Notes: a model not told the origin generated them from the letters alone. A stretch of DNA of 64,000 bases from Segetibacter koreensis DSM 18137 (GCF_000374045.1 NZ_KB893314.1:333372-397371); one strand, 5' to 3'; shown: positions 47,295 to 57,149, counted from the first letter of the stretch. Program-made: numbers and translations.

Positions 47295-50200
47295 TTAGAG
47301 ACGAACGTTTAAGCCAAAGACTATACTCTTCACCTGTGGCGCAGAATAAAAGTCGACATTCTGATTAATGTTAGATGCCTGGTAATCTGCATTAACCTCA
47401 GGATCCCATCCTCCGTACTTTGTTATAGTAAATAAATTCATTGCCTTTACATATACCCTTAGTCTATCCATTTTAATTCTTCCGGCAAAACGTGCAGGAA
47501 GATTATAGCCTAATGTAATTGACTTTACACGCATGTAGGAGCCCGTAGAAATATACCTGCTGGAAGGATCAGTACCATTCGCTAAACCAAGTCTTGCTTC
47601 AGGGACATTCGTTACATCCCCGGGATTTTTCCAGGCTTTTAGTTGATCCACTGTTTGGTTGTCATATCCATTGCTACCACTGGCAGACATATACTGGCCA
47701 CCACCAAAATAGATTTGACTTCCATACACGCCCTGAAGCAACACATCAAGGTCAAAACCATTATAAGTTACAGTGTTACCAAAACCATAAATAAATTTTG
47801 GGTTTGGATTTCCAATAATTACATCTTCAGCCTGGTTAACATCATTAGTAGTGGTGCGATCTCTCACTCCATCTTTAAGTGTGTTTTTGTAATAAAGCGC
47901 ATCTCCATTTGCAGGATCTGCTCCGGCAAATTCTTTTGCTACAAAAATTCCCAATGGCTGTCCTTCCATGGCTTTATTTACACTTGTTCCAATCACCTGT
48001 CCACCTAAGTTGGTGATCTTATTTCTGTTGGCGGAAAAATTTAGCATGCTTGTCCACCTGAAATTTTTTGAAGCAACATTGGTTGTATTCACAGCAAGCT
48101 CGATTCCTTTATTATTCAGGTTTCCTTTATTTCTAAACTGTGTAGAAAAACCTGATGTACCGGGAATTTCAACATTTAACAACAGATCTCTTGTATTCCT
48201 TTTATAAACATCAAACTCAACACTTACACGATTTTGAAATACACTTGCTTCTAAACCTAGATCAACACCTTCTGTAGTTTCCCATTTCAGGTCAGGATTA
48301 CCGAGTTGGGCAGGCTTCTGCCCGGCTACCCCACCGTATCCTCCTTTGCCGGTAAATAAACTCAAAGACGCAAAGTCAGGAATATTTTGATTTCCTGTTA
48401 ATCCATAACTTGCTTTTACTTTTAAAAAGCTTAGCCATTTGGTATTCTCAAGAAAATGTTCTTTTGTCAATATCCATCCGACAGATGCAGCCGGGAAAAA
48501 ACCGTAGCGGTTATTAACTCCAAACCTGGAAGATCCATCTGCCCGTCCGCTTAATGCTACTAAGTATTTGTCGTTGAATTTGTAGTTCGCTCTCAGGAAA
48601 TAAGATAAAAGAGTATTCTCTGTAGTTGAAGTAGTTGCTTCAATTTTAGTTGCTCCGCTAGACAGGTCCTGGTAAGCGTCACTAGGAAAGTCTTGCGCAT
48701 CAGCACGTGAAAATTGATTCGTTTGTTTTTGAAAGCTCATACCGCCCACCAAATCCAAATTATGCAAATCGTTGAACGTTGAGTTGTAATGGAAGTAATT
48801 ATTGGTATTTAAATCAAAAACCTGCGTGGTTCTATATGAACCAAGTCCATTGGGAACACCTGTATTACGTGCTGTTAATCTACCGTAATAAACTTTTTCC
48901 GTCTGGATGAGCTGATCTATACCAAATTCACTTCTAAAAGTCAGCCCTTTGGTAATGTTCACGTTTCCATATACGTTACCAATAGTTCTGTTTACCAGTG
49001 TTTTATAAGAAGAATTATCCGCACTTAACAACGGATTGTAATAAGTTGGATAGTTTGCATTAGGGGACCCTGTGGCTAAGTCTAATGATCCGCTAAGTAA
49101 GCCCGTACGGGGATCTATTAAAGGTGTAATAGGCGCCAGTGCTATTACTTGTAAAGGTGTTGAAAACTGGTCGTCGTCAGACAAACGATTATTTTCCGAC
49201 CTCGCAAAGTTCATGTTCATACCAACAGTTAACCAATCTTTTAACTGATGATCCATATTTAGCCGGGCTGAGTAACGTTTGTAAGCGTTTTTAATAAGAA
49301 TACCTTTTTGATCTAAATATTGTCCTGAAGCATAAACTTTTGTTTTTTCATTTCCACCTGTAATATTTATATCGTACTGAGATATTGGAGCTTTTTGAAA
49401 AGCCTGGTCTTGCCAGTTTGTATTAACCTTACCTGTCTTCCAATCATCTGTACCTGCCGAATACCTCGTAAAACGACTTTCTACTACCGCTTTCCTGGCA
49501 TCAATCGCTTCCTGAACATTAGCAAAAGCCGTAGGGTCATTTAGAAAATCTATTTTACCCCGACCTACTGCTGCCTGTTCAAAAAAATCAACATATTGCT
49601 GAGCATTTAAAAACTCCCTCTTACGGGTTGGGTTTTGTGTACCTGTAAAATAACTAAATTCAACTTTTGATGCTCCGGCTTTACCTTTTTTAGTTGTAAT
49701 GATTACAACGCCATTTGAAGCTCTCGAACCATAAATTGCTGCGGAAGATGCATCTTTTAAAATTTCGACAGACTCTATATCATTAATATTTAAATCGGCT
49801 AACGCATTGGTAGGTGCGTCATTACTAGATAAATTATCAGTTATAAGAGGAACCCCATCTACTACATATAATGGCTCATTACCAGCAGACACAGAAGAGG
49901 CACCCCTGATTCGAATATTAATTCCCTGGCCAAGCTTACCATTTTGTTGTTGAACCAAAACGCCTGATGCTCTTCCCTGTATAGCGCTTTCAAAGCTGGT
50001 AACAGGAGTGTTATTAATATCACGGGCAGCAACTTTTGCAACAGATCCGGTAATATCGCGTCTTAGGCTTGTACCGTAGCCGACTACAACCACCTCGTTG
50101 AGGGTAGTTTCACCTGGCGATAACTGTATAGGTAGTGCCGCCGCTGATGCTGGAATTTCCAACGATTTAAACCCTACAAAACTTATAATTAATTTTGAAT

Positions 50201-50402
50201 TTGCAGGAGCATTTAAGCTAAACGTTCCATCTTCGGCGGTTGCCGTTGAAATATTTGTATTGTTTTTTACCGAAACCGTCGCGCCGCCTATGGGCGCATT
50301 AGTTTTAATATCTACTACTTTCCCTGAAATTCTTGTTTGGGCATGAATAAGTTGCGACAAAAAGATTCCAAAGAATAAAAGGAGTAACTTTAATTCTCTC
50401 AT
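47295..50402 (-). CDS. SusC/RagA-family TonB-linked outer-membrane transporter
   Basis: This 1035-residue TonB-dependent transporter has a signal peptide (LIHAQT), an N-terminal carboxypeptidase-like beta-sandwich (ISGKVVDIKTNAPIGGATVS), the family TonB-box region EVVVVGYGT, the plug domain (IRIRGASSVSAGNEPLYVVD, SVEILKDASSAAIYGSRASN) and a 22-strand barrel ending in VKSIVFGLNVRL. It imports a large ligand with its SusD partner, downstream. No sigma/anti-sigma pair lies beside it and no STN domain is present, so control is probably local. A good promoter lies 35-65 bases upstream. Confidence 0.97.
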   Translation of the reverse strand: MRELKLLLLFFGIFLSQLIHAQTRISGKVVDIKTNAPIGGATVSVKNNTNISTATAEDGTFSLNAPANSKLIISFVGFKSLEIPASAAALPIQLSPGETTLNEVVVVGYGTSLRRDITGSVAKVAARDINNTPVTSFESAIQGRASGVLVQQQNGKLGQGINIRIRGASSVSAGNEPLYVVDGVPLITDNLSSNDAPTNALADLNINDIESVEILKDASSAAIYGSRASNGVVIITTKKGKAGASKVEFSYFTGTQNPTRKREFLNAQQYVDFFEQAAVGRGKIDFLNDPTAFANVQEAIDARKAVVESRFTRYSAGTDDWKTGKVNTNWQDQAFQKAPISQYDINITGGNEKTKVYASGQYLDQKGILIKNAYKRYSARLNMDHQLKDWLTVGMNMNFARSENNRLSDDDQFSTPLQVIALAPITPLIDPRTGLLSGSLDLATGSPNANYPTYYNPLLSADNSSYKTLVNRTIGNVYGNVNITKGLTFRSEFGIDQLIQTEKVYYGRLTARNTGVPNGLGSYRTTQVFDLNTNNYFHYNSTFNDLHNLDLVGGMSFQKQTNQFSRADAQDFPSDAYQDLSSGATKIEATTSTTENTLLSYFLRANYKFNDKYLVALSGRADGSSRFGVNNRYGFFPAASVGWILTKEHFLENTKWLSFLKVKASYGLTGNQNIPDFASLSLFTGKGGYGGVAGQKPAQLGNPDLKWETTEGVDLGLEASVFQNRVSVEFDVYKRNTRDLLLNVEIPGTSGFSTQFRNKGNLNNKGIELAVNTTNVASKNFRWTSMLNFSANRNKITNLGGQVIGTSVNKAMEGQPLGIFVAKEFAGADPANGDALYYKNTLKDGVRDRTTTNDVNQAEDVIIGNPNPKFIYGFGNTVTYNGFDLDVLLQGVYGSQIYFGGGQYMSASGSNGYDNQTVDQLKAWKNPGDVTNVPEARLGLANGTDPSSRYISTGSYMRVKSITLGYNLPARFAGRIKMDRLRVYVKAMNLFTITKYGGWDPEVNADYQASNINQNVDFYSAPQVKSIVFGLNVRL

Positions 50403-50436
50403 GTGCTAAAAATTACTTTTTTGTTAAAGATTTGCT

Positions 50437-50467
50437 CAAAATTATTTCTTTTTCACTTTAATTCAAC
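50437..50467 (-). promoter_or_regulatory. Probable susC promoter
   Basis: On the minus strand TAATTTTG (50444-50437) fits the -7 consensus exactly, and TTG (50467-50465) lies 20 bases upstream, the typical spacing in Bacteroidota. The leader would be about 30 bases before the ATG at 50402. Confidence 0.6.
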
Positions 50468-50600
50468 AAAAAGGTCACATGTTATTATTTGCTATCTATA
50501 TAGAACCAAGAATAACCATACATATAATTTTTTAGGATGTAGAGGCAAATGACTTTAAATAGTTTTAGGGTTAATACTTTACAACCGGCCGATCGTACTG

Positions 50601-52838
50601 TTATTTTCCAAATTTTTTCTTTAGTAGAGCAAGAGCATCATTCATTGTGGGTTCAGCTTGTTTTTCACGTTTTTTAAAACTTTGTTCAGAAGATTTGAGT
50701 TGAGGTTTTTCTTTCTTTGCCGGAGCTTCCTGGGCTTGCTTTATTGACAGTGCAATTCTTTTCCTGGCAACATCTACTTCCAACACCTTTACCTGTACAT
50801 GCTGGTTTAGTTTTAATGCTTCATTAGGATCTGTAACATATTTATTTGATATCTCCGACACGTGTACCAATCCATCCTGTTTTACGCCAATATCTACAAA
50901 GGCACCAAAACGGGTAATGTTCGTAACAACTCCCGGCACTACCATTCCCACTGTTACATCTTCAATTTTATAAATGTTTGCAAATTCAAACTGTTGTACT
51001 TCACTTCTCGGATCAAGACCAGGTTTTTGAAGTTCCTTTAAAATATCTTTAATAGTCAGTTCGCCAAATTGTTCTGTTACGTATTTTTTAGCATTTATCT
51101 GCTTTATTAATGCCTCATTGCCAATTAACTCTTTTACTTCAACATTTAAGTCTCTTGCCATTTGTTCTACCAACGGGTAGGCTTCAGGATGCACGGCACT
51201 TGCATCTAACGGATTTTCACCTTCTTTAATTCTAAGGAAACCTGCACATTGCTCAAAAGCTTTGCCGCCTAATCTTGGGACTTTTAATAATTCTTTTCGA
51301 CTCGTAAATCTACCCGCCTCATTTCTATACTTTACTATATTGGATGCAAGAGTATCACCAATGCCACTTACATAACTTAATAAATGCTTGCTTGCTGTAT
51401 TCAAATTTACTCCAACAGTATTTACACAACTTACTACAGTCTGGTCCAGTCTTTCTTTCAGCCTAAACTGGTTTACATCGTGCTGGTACTGGCCTACCCC
51501 AATACTTTTTGGGTCTATTTTTACTAATTCAGCTAATGGGTCCATCAGCCTTCTGCCTATACTAACTGAGCCTCTTACTGTTACATCCTGGTCAGGAAAT
51601 TCCTCTCGAGCTGTCTCTGATGCACTATAAACCGATGCACCGTCTTCATTTACAAGGAATACGGGCAAACCTAAATTTAGTTTTTTTATAAATTGCTCTG
51701 TCTCTCTTCCCGCGGTTCCATCGCCTATGGCAAATACCTCGATGTCGTATTTTGAAACAAAATCTTTAATAATGTGTTCTGCTTCATACTGTTTATTTCC
51801 TTCATGAATAAATATCAATCCAGTCTTTTTTAACTCACCCTTTTCATCTAAACAAACAACTTTACAGCCTGTTCTATACCCCGGATCAATTGCTAAAATC
51901 CTTTTGCTGCCTAAAGGAGAACTTAATAATAATTGCCTTAGATTTTCTGCAAATACATTTATCGCTTCCTCGTCTGCTTTTTGTTTTAAAAGTGTTCTGA
52001 ACTCTGTTTCAAGACTTGGCTGCAGTAAACGGCGATAAGCATCTTTAATTGCTTTTTTAATTTGCTCATTACAATTGCTCATTCCTCTAATAAACTTATT
52101 TTCAATAAGTTCAATGGCTGTTTCTTCAGCCGGCGAAATTCCAATTCGCAAATATCCTTCTAAAAAACCACGAAGTATAGCGAGGATACGGTGAGACGGA
52201 ACTTTAGAAATAGGTTCAGAAAAATTAAAATAATCTTTATACTTTATTCCTTCGGTCTCTTTTTCCGCAACCACTTTACTTTGCAGTGTTGCCTCATCTT
52301 CAAACAGCTTACGTATTTTTGAACGCACATCTGCATCTTCGTTTACGGTTTCGGCGATAATGTCGCGTGCGCCCTGCAAAGCTTCTTCGGCAGACTTTAC
52401 ATTTTCATTTATAAATTCAACCGCCCTGGCCTCTATATCAAAATCTCGTTGCTCCATCAACAGTAAGGCAAGAGGTTCAAGACCGTTCTCCCGGGCCGTT
52501 TGTGCTTTTGTTTTGCGTTTTGGTTTGTACGGCAGGTAAATATCTTCCAGCTCTGCAACTGTAGTCGCTATATCCAGTTTACCCTGCAACTCTTCAGTCA
52601 TCTTACCTTGTTCAGCAATTGTTTTTTCAATAAAAGTTTTCCTTTCATGAAACTCTTTCAAAAACTTCGCTTCCTCCTGTATTTGCAAAATTTGAATCTC
52701 ATCTAAGTTTCCAGTCTTGTCTTTGCGGTACCGAGCAATAAATGGTATCGTAGAGCCTTCCTCCAGCAGAGCCAACACTGTCTCTGCCTGCACAGTTCTT
52801 ATATTTAATTTAGCTGAGATACTTTGAGCAAATTCCAT
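50601..52838 (-). CDS. tex: Tex-family RNA-binding transcription accessory protein
   Basis: The 745-residue cytoplasmic protein has the Tex layout: N-terminal helical Tex domain (FIARYRKDKTGNLDEIQILQ), YqgF-like RNase H fold (ILAIDPGYRTGCKVVCLDEK, FAIGDGTAGRETEQF), helix-hairpin-helix segments (ASKHLLSYVSGIGDTLASNI) and a C-terminal S1 domain (GVVTNITRFGAFVDIGVKQD). A charged tail of about 40 residues (AKKEKPQLK...FKKREKQ) follows. The ATG at 52838 gives the usual MEFAQSISAKLN start; the longer frame is unlikely. Tex proteins bind nucleic acid and affect transcription; the molecular job is not settled. It is transcribed alone. Confidence 0.96.
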   Translation of the reverse strand: MEFAQSISAKLNIRTVQAETVLALLEEGSTIPFIARYRKDKTGNLDEIQILQIQEEAKFLKEFHERKTFIEKTIAEQGKMTEELQGKLDIATTVAELEDIYLPYKPKRKTKAQTARENGLEPLALLLMEQRDFDIEARAVEFINENVKSAEEALQGARDIIAETVNEDADVRSKIRKLFEDEATLQSKVVAEKETEGIKYKDYFNFSEPISKVPSHRILAILRGFLEGYLRIGISPAEETAIELIENKFIRGMSNCNEQIKKAIKDAYRRLLQPSLETEFRTLLKQKADEEAINVFAENLRQLLLSSPLGSKRILAIDPGYRTGCKVVCLDEKGELKKTGLIFIHEGNKQYEAEHIIKDFVSKYDIEVFAIGDGTAGRETEQFIKKLNLGLPVFLVNEDGASVYSASETAREEFPDQDVTVRGSVSIGRRLMDPLAELVKIDPKSIGVGQYQHDVNQFRLKERLDQTVVSCVNTVGVNLNTASKHLLSYVSGIGDTLASNIVKYRNEAGRFTSRKELLKVPRLGGKAFEQCAGFLRIKEGENPLDASAVHPEAYPLVEQMARDLNVEVKELIGNEALIKQINAKKYVTEQFGELTIKDILKELQKPGLDPRSEVQQFEFANIYKIEDVTVGMVVPGVVTNITRFGAFVDIGVKQDGLVHVSEISNKYVTDPNEALKLNQHVQVKVLEVDVARKRIALSIKQAQEAPAKKEKPQLKSSEQSFKKREKQAEPTMNDALALLKKKFGK

Positions 52839-53125
52839 CTTATTATATCTTTTGTTATTGAAATCTTTCCGCCTACAAGCGAAGCAGCAAAGATGCAAAG
52901 AATACAATTTAGGTTTTCGATTTTTCTTTTAATGATTTTCGTTATGTGATAGCATTAATGAGATGAGATTATAACCCCTCTTTAAGATTTTTTCAGATAT
53001 TTTTTATTGCAAACAAAATTTCTACACTTTTGTCTTAGAAGTATTAGGTGCGGCAGAGGAAAATTTTATCTTCTGACGTTTCGTTCAAATATCACTTTAA
53101 ATGTATTAAAAAGGAAAAAACAATA

Positions 53126-53689
53126 ATGTCTACAAAAATTTATACAAAAACAGGCGACGAGGGAAGGACATCACTTATTGGTGGAACCAAAGTGCCGAAA
53201 AGCAATACCAGGATTGAAAGCTATGGAACGGTGGACGAACTAAATTCGTTTATTGGTCTTGTTGGTGATTATGTGGATGACAGTGCAACAAAAGCTATTC
53301 TAAAAGAAATACAGGACCGGTTATTTACGATCGGTTCATCATTGGCCTGCGACCCCGATAAAGAACCTTTAATGAAAATTCCGGATTTAAAAGAAGAAGA
53401 TATAACACTTCTCGAAAATGAGATGGATAAAATGAATGAAGTGCTGCCGGTGATGAAGAATTTTATACTTCCGGGTGGCCACATCGCTGTGTCTACCGCT
53501 CATATTACACGTTGTGTTTGCCGCCGTGCGGAAAGATTGTGTGTAGGTATGAAGGAAAACGGAAGTTTTATTGAGCCTCTTGTTATAAAATATCTCAACC
53601 GCCTTAGCGATTATCTTTTTGTATTAGCCCGGTATATAGGTCATGTTAATAACATACAGGAAATTGTATGGAAAGCCAGGATTATATAA
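53126..53689 (+). CDS. Cob(I)yrinic acid a,c-diamide adenosyltransferase, PduO type
   Basis: The 187-residue enzyme adds the adenosyl group from ATP to cob(I)alamin, giving adenosylcobalamin for B12-dependent mutases. Signatures are KIYTKTGDEGRTSLIGGTKV, NTRIESYGTVDELNSFIGLV, FILPGGHIAVSTAHITRCVC and RRAERLCVG. The ATG at 53126 (MSTKIYTKTG) is preferred to an upstream start that would add 26 residues. No other cobalamin gene or riboswitch is nearby, so this may be a salvage function feeding a mutase encoded elsewhere. Confidence 0.95.
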   Translation: MSTKIYTKTGDEGRTSLIGGTKVPKSNTRIESYGTVDELNSFIGLVGDYVDDSATKAILKEIQDRLFTIGSSLACDPDKEPLMKIPDLKEEDITLLENEMDKMNEVLPVMKNFILPGGHIAVSTAHITRCVCRRAERLCVGMKENGSFIEPLVIKYLNRLSDYLFVLARYIGHVNNIQEIVWKARII

Positions 53690-53742
53690 AGTTTTATCGA
53701 TAAATGATAAAATGCGTGTTTTTATTTGGGGGCTTGCGCACA

Positions 53743-54423
53743 TTAAATTACAGGTCCATTTTCTAAAATTGGTTCTATTATTTTTCCATCCTTCATGTGA
53801 ATTGTCCGGTCGCTTAAGGCAGCAAGTTCTTCATTGTGCGTAACTATTAAGAAGGTCTGGTTGAACTGGTCCCGAAGCTGGATAAACAACTCATGTAGCT
53901 CTTTAGCATTTTTACTGTCAAGGTTTCCCGTAGGCTCGTCAGCAAAAATAATTTGAGGGTTGTTTATTAACGCTCTTGCGATAGCGACCCGTTGCTGTTC
54001 TCCCCCGCTCAGTTGCTGGGGTTTATTTTCCATACGGTCCCTAAGATGTAACGTATCCAGCAATTTCATGGCACGGTCAGCAACAGCTTTCTTTTTTGCA
54101 CCTGCAATCCAGCCGGGAATGCAAACATTTTCGAGTGCATTGAACTCAGGAAGCAAATGATGAAATTGAAAAACAAAACCAATATGCGTATTTCTAAATC
54201 TTGCCAGTTGCTTTCCTTTTAATAGGTCAATCCGATTGTTATCAAGATAAATTTCTCCGCTGTCAGCAGTATCTAAAGTACCCAAAATATGTAATAATGT
54301 ACTTTTTCCTGCTCCTGAAGAACCGACAATACTCACAATCTCACCTTTGGTTATGGTAAGGTCTACACCTTTAAGCACCTGCAACGATCCGTAACTTTTA
54401 AAAATATTTTTTGCTGTTAGCAT
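53743..54423 (-). CDS. lolD: ABC transporter ATP-binding protein, LolD/MacB type
   Basis: This 226-residue ATPase has Walker A (GSSGAGKST), the signature [15 protein letters not shown] and Walker B ([12 protein letters not shown]), with [13 protein letters not shown] as the H-loop. The LolD group works with LolC/E to extract lipoproteins from the inner membrane; MacB and FtsE-like members are close relatives. No permease gene lies next to it, so it may pair with one elsewhere, and the LolD name is provisional. CAAACCTA at 54459-54466 (plus strand) would be its -7 element. Confidence 0.88.
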   Translation of the reverse strand: MLTAKNIFKSYGSLQVLKGVDLTITKGEIVSIVGSSGAGKSTLLHILGTLDTADSGEIYLDNNRIDLLKGKQLARFRNTHIGFVFQFHHLLPEFNALENVCIPGWIAGAKKKAVADRAMKLLDTLHLRDRMENKPQQLSGGEQQRVAIARALINNPQIIFADEPTGNLDSKNAKELHELFIQLRDQFNQTFLIVTHNEELAALSDRTIHMKDGKIIEPILENGPVI

Positions 54424-54458
54424 GCAACTTTCTGTTCAGATAATTATTCAATATTACA

Positions 54459-54466
54459 CAAACCTA
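54459..54466 (-). promoter_or_regulatory. Candidate lolD -7 element
   Basis: TAGGTTTG on the minus strand fits TAnnTTTG exactly, 36 bases before the lolD ATG. No well-spaced -33 TTG was seen, so the match is only partly convincing. Confidence 0.35.
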
Positions 54467-54535
54467 CAAGTTACTATCAAAGTGTAGCTCATTTAAGCAA
54501 AATTTTAATATAACAGCCCTTTGGGAAAGCTTGAT

Positions 54536-54565
54536 TTGGTTATATCATATATACGCCTACATTTG
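54536..54565 (+). promoter_or_regulatory. Probable promoter of the DUF2795 gene
   Basis: TTTG (54536-54539) and TACATTTG (54558-54565) are separated by 18 bases, a textbook Bacteroidota promoter. The start site would be near 54570, giving a leader of about 18 bases. Confidence 0.65.
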
Positions 54566-54587
54566 CAAAAATTTAAATACACCAAAG

Positions 54588-54809
54588 ATGTTTTGGACAC
54601 TTGAATTAGCCAGCTATCTTGAAGAAGCACCATGGCCAGCAACAAAAGATGAGCTTATTGATTATTCCATTCGCTCAGGTGCACCAATTGAGGTGGTTGA
54701 AAACCTGCAGGAATTAGATGACGAAGGGGAAGTGTACGAAAGTATTGAAGACATCTGGCCCGATTACCCGAGCCAGGATGACTTTATGTTTAACGAAGAC
54801 GAGTATTAG
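54588..54809 (+). CDS. DUF2795 domain-containing protein
   Basis: This 73-residue acidic protein matches DUF2795: MFWTLELASYLEEAPWPATK, ELIDYSIRSGAP, VVENLQELDDEGEVYESIED and the end WPDYPSQDDFMF. The family is common in Bacteroidota and others, mostly as a stand-alone domain of unknown function. The ATG at 54588 was chosen because the consensus promoter ends 22 bases before it and because the longer frame includes that promoter. It is an independent unit with its own terminator. Confidence 0.9.
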   Translation: MFWTLELASYLEEAPWPATKDELIDYSIRSGAPIEVVENLQELDDEGEVYESIEDIWPDYPSQDDFMFNEDEY

Positions 54810-54842
54810 ACCCTTCTTAAGGGATTTTATTATGCATTATAA

Positions 54843-54876
54843 AAAAACCATTCTGTTAAAAGCAGAATGGTTTTTC
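54843..54876. terminator. Bidirectional terminator
   Basis: AAAAACCATTCTG (54843-54855) pairs perfectly with CAGAATGGTTTTT (54863-54875), loop 7 bases. It lies between the convergent DUF2795 and fabI genes. Confidence 0.88.
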
Positions 54877-54894
54877 TTTTAAATTTATTGCGGA

Positions 54895-55710
54895 CTATTT
54901 TTCCATCTGTTCAATTACTTCGGCAGTTACCCCTGTGTAACTAAACCCACCATCGTGAAACAAATTTTGCATGGTCACCATTTTGGTGAGGTCACTAAAT
55001 AAAGTAACGCAATAATTGGCGCAATCTTCTGCCGAAGCGTTACCAAGAGGACTCATTTTTTCAGCAAAAGAAATAAATCCTTCAAAACCCTTTACCCCGC
55101 TGCCCGCAGTGGTACGTGTTGGCGATTGACTTACTGTATTGATACGAACTTTTTTCTTTTTAGCATATTGATAGCCGAAACTTCTTGTAATACTTTCTAA
55201 TAAAGCCTTTGCGTCTGCCATTTCATTATAATCTGGAAACACTCTCTGTGCAGCAATGTAAGTAAGGGCGACAACACTTCCCCATTCGCTTATTGCATCC
55301 ATCTGGTAGGCTAACTGTAAAACACGGTGAAAACTGATAGCGGAGATATCGAAAGTCTTATGGGTAAAATCATAATTAAGAGAAGTATAAGGATTGTTTT
55401 TACGCATATTCATACTCATGCCAACACTATGTAGGATAAAATCGACGGGGCCACCAAAATGCTCAAGACTTTTTTCGATTAAATTTTTTAAATCGTCATT
55501 GCTGGTAACATCAGCAGGAATTACAGGAGCATTTCCACATTTTTCTGAAAGTTTGTTTATCTCGCCCATCCGCATAGCAATCGGGGCATTAGTCAGCACA
55601 ATTTGCGCACCTTCTTCAAAACATTTTTCTGCTATTTTCCATGCTATCGATTGATCATTAAGTGCACCGAAGATGATGCCTTTCTTTCCCTTCAGTAAAT
55701 TGTAGGCCAT
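54895..55710 (-). CDS. fabI: Enoyl-[acyl-carrier-protein] reductase (NADH)
   Basis: The 271-residue short-chain dehydrogenase-type enzyme performs the last reduction in each fatty-acid elongation cycle. It has GIIFGALNDQSIAWKIA for the nucleotide, ADVTSNDDLKNLI, FILHSVGMSM, and the FabI active site Tyr161-x6-Lys168 in YNEMADAKALLE, with Tyr151 upstream. Being FabI, it is predicted to be the triclosan-sensitive type of enoyl reductase. It is transcribed alone and convergent with DUF2795. Confidence 0.96.
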   Translation of the reverse strand: MAYNLLKGKKGIIFGALNDQSIAWKIAEKCFEEGAQIVLTNAPIAMRMGEINKLSEKCGNAPVIPADVTSNDDLKNLIEKSLEHFGGPVDFILHSVGMSMNMRKNNPYTSLNYDFTHKTFDISAISFHRVLQLAYQMDAISEWGSVVALTYIAAQRVFPDYNEMADAKALLESITRSFGYQYAKKKKVRINTVSQSPTRTTAGSGVKGFEGFISFAEKMSPLGNASAEDCANYCVTLFSDLTKMVTMQNLFHDGGFSYTGVTAEVIEQMEK

Positions 55711-55993
55711 TATATATTGTTTTATTTTTATTTAGAAGTGGTAAAAATAGAAATTCAATTGATAAACCGAAAAAGAATATAAATTCTCTTTTTTATAATT
55801 TCCTCAAAATAGATTAAATATTGTAAAAACTGTTTTTGCAATTCTACTTTCCTGAATTTTATCCACTACTAACAACCATTTTTTTTGACAATGCTTTTCT
55901 TATTTTCTGCAAGAAAAAGAAAATAAAATACCGGAATGAACATAAATTTTTGTGTAAACAAAGTTGCTCCGCCAGATACTATTTTGTTCAAAT

Positions 55994-56001
55994 TAACTTT
56001 G
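55994..56001 (+). promoter_or_regulatory. Candidate -7 element of rlmH, abutting the start codon
   Basis: TAACTTTG fits TAnnTTTG exactly and ends four bases before the rlmH ATG at 56006. Transcription would begin at or very near the start codon. A well-spaced -33 TTG is lacking. Confidence 0.35.
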
Positions 56002-56005
56002 AGCT

Positions 56006-56479
56006 ATGAAAATACAGTTATGGTCAGTTGGCAAAACCCATGAAAGTTATGTAAAGGAAGGGGTTGATGAGTTTACAAAGCGAATATCAAAATATTACCC
56101 GGTTGAATGGAAGATTTTTACGCCTGCAAGGCAAACTGTTAATACAAGCGAAAACGACATAAAAAAAAATGAAGCGCAAACTATATTGCAAGTACTTCAA
56201 AAAGAAGACTACCTGGTATTGCTTGATGAGAAGGGAAAACAAATGACTTCTCCGCAACTTGCTGCATTTATAGAGGGCAGGGCAAACAGTAGCGTTCGCC
56301 AGCTTGTCTTCTTAATTGGGGGTGCCTTTGGTGTTGATGAAAACATAAAATCGAGAGCTAATTTCATTTGGGCTTTTTCGCAACTGGTTTTCCCTCACCA
56401 GTTGGTAAGACTTATACTGTCAGAACAGATCTACCGGGCGTGCACAATCATTAGAAACGAAAAATACCATCATCAATAA
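56006..56479 (+). CDS. rlmH: 23S rRNA (pseudouridine1915-N3)-methyltransferase
   Basis: This 157-residue SPOUT methyltransferase modifies pseudouridine 1915 of 23S rRNA in the mature ribosome. It has the knotted C-terminal signature: YLVLLDEKGKQMTSPQLAAF, VFLIGGAFGVDE and FPHQLVRLILSEQIYRACTI, ending KYHHQ. Length is the family norm. The rhomboid protease gene follows after 20 bases and is probably co-transcribed. Confidence 0.97.
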   Translation: MKIQLWSVGKTHESYVKEGVDEFTKRISKYYPVEWKIFTPARQTVNTSENDIKKNEAQTILQVLQKEDYLVLLDEKGKQMTSPQLAAFIEGRANSSVRQLVFLIGGAFGVDENIKSRANFIWAFSQLVFPHQLVRLILSEQIYRACTIIRNEKYHHQ

Positions 56480-56499
56480 ATCATTATCTTGCCGGCATC

Positions 56500-57135
56500 A
56501 TGAGTATTACTTTAATTATAGTTATTATTACCGCCATAGTTTCTTTTATAGCCTTTTCAAATCAAAAGATCATCGATGATTTTATTTTTGATCCTCCGGC
56601 TGTCACCAACCGAAACCAGTGGTACAGGTTTTTTTCTGCAGCCTTAATACATGGGGATATGGGTCATCTCATATTTAATATGCTCTCATTTTATTCCTTT
56701 GGCGAATATGTAGAAGCAAACTTCAAATATTTATTTGGCCCAATGGGTCCATTGCTGTATGTAGCCTTATATGTGATATCGCAGTTTGTCTGCCTGCTTC
56801 CGACGTATTTTAAAAACAAGGACAACTATTATTACAAAAGCCTGGGAGCCAGTGGAGCAATATCAGCGGTTATATTTGCCGGTATATTTTTATCACCTCT
56901 CCAAAAAATAGGTATAATGTTTATTCCTATTGGAATTCCCGGTTTCATTTTTGGCTTCATATACCTTGCTATAACCGCATATCTCGACAAGAAAGGAGCA
57001 GGACATATTAATCACTCTGCTCACTTATTTGGAGCATTGGCTGGTGTTATTTTGCTCATTATTTTTGGTTATCTCTTTTCTCCTTATGATGTTTTACAAA
57101 ATTTCATTTACCAGATAAAAGGCTTTAATTCGTAA
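56500..57135 (+). CDS. Rhomboid-family intramembrane serine protease
   Basis: The 211-residue polytopic membrane protein carries the rhomboid core: WYRFFSAALIHGDMGHLIFNM with His56 and Asn60 of the oxyanion hole, Ser118 in SLGASGA as nucleophile, and His175 in GHINHSAHLFGALAG as base. Six transmembrane helices are expected. There is no extra domain. Such proteases cut transmembrane proteins within the membrane; targets are unknown. It lies 20 bases after rlmH, likely in the same operon. Confidence 0.94.
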   Translation: MSITLIIVIITAIVSFIAFSNQKIIDDFIFDPPAVTNRNQWYRFFSAALIHGDMGHLIFNMLSFYSFGEYVEANFKYLFGPMGPLLYVALYVISQFVCLLPTYFKNKDNYYYKSLGASGAISAVIFAGIFLSPLQKIGIMFIPIGIPGFIFGFIYLAITAYLDKKGAGHINHSAHLFGALAGVILLIIFGYLFSPYDVLQNFIYQIKGFNS

Positions 57136-57149
57136 GTAAAGGAGAATTG

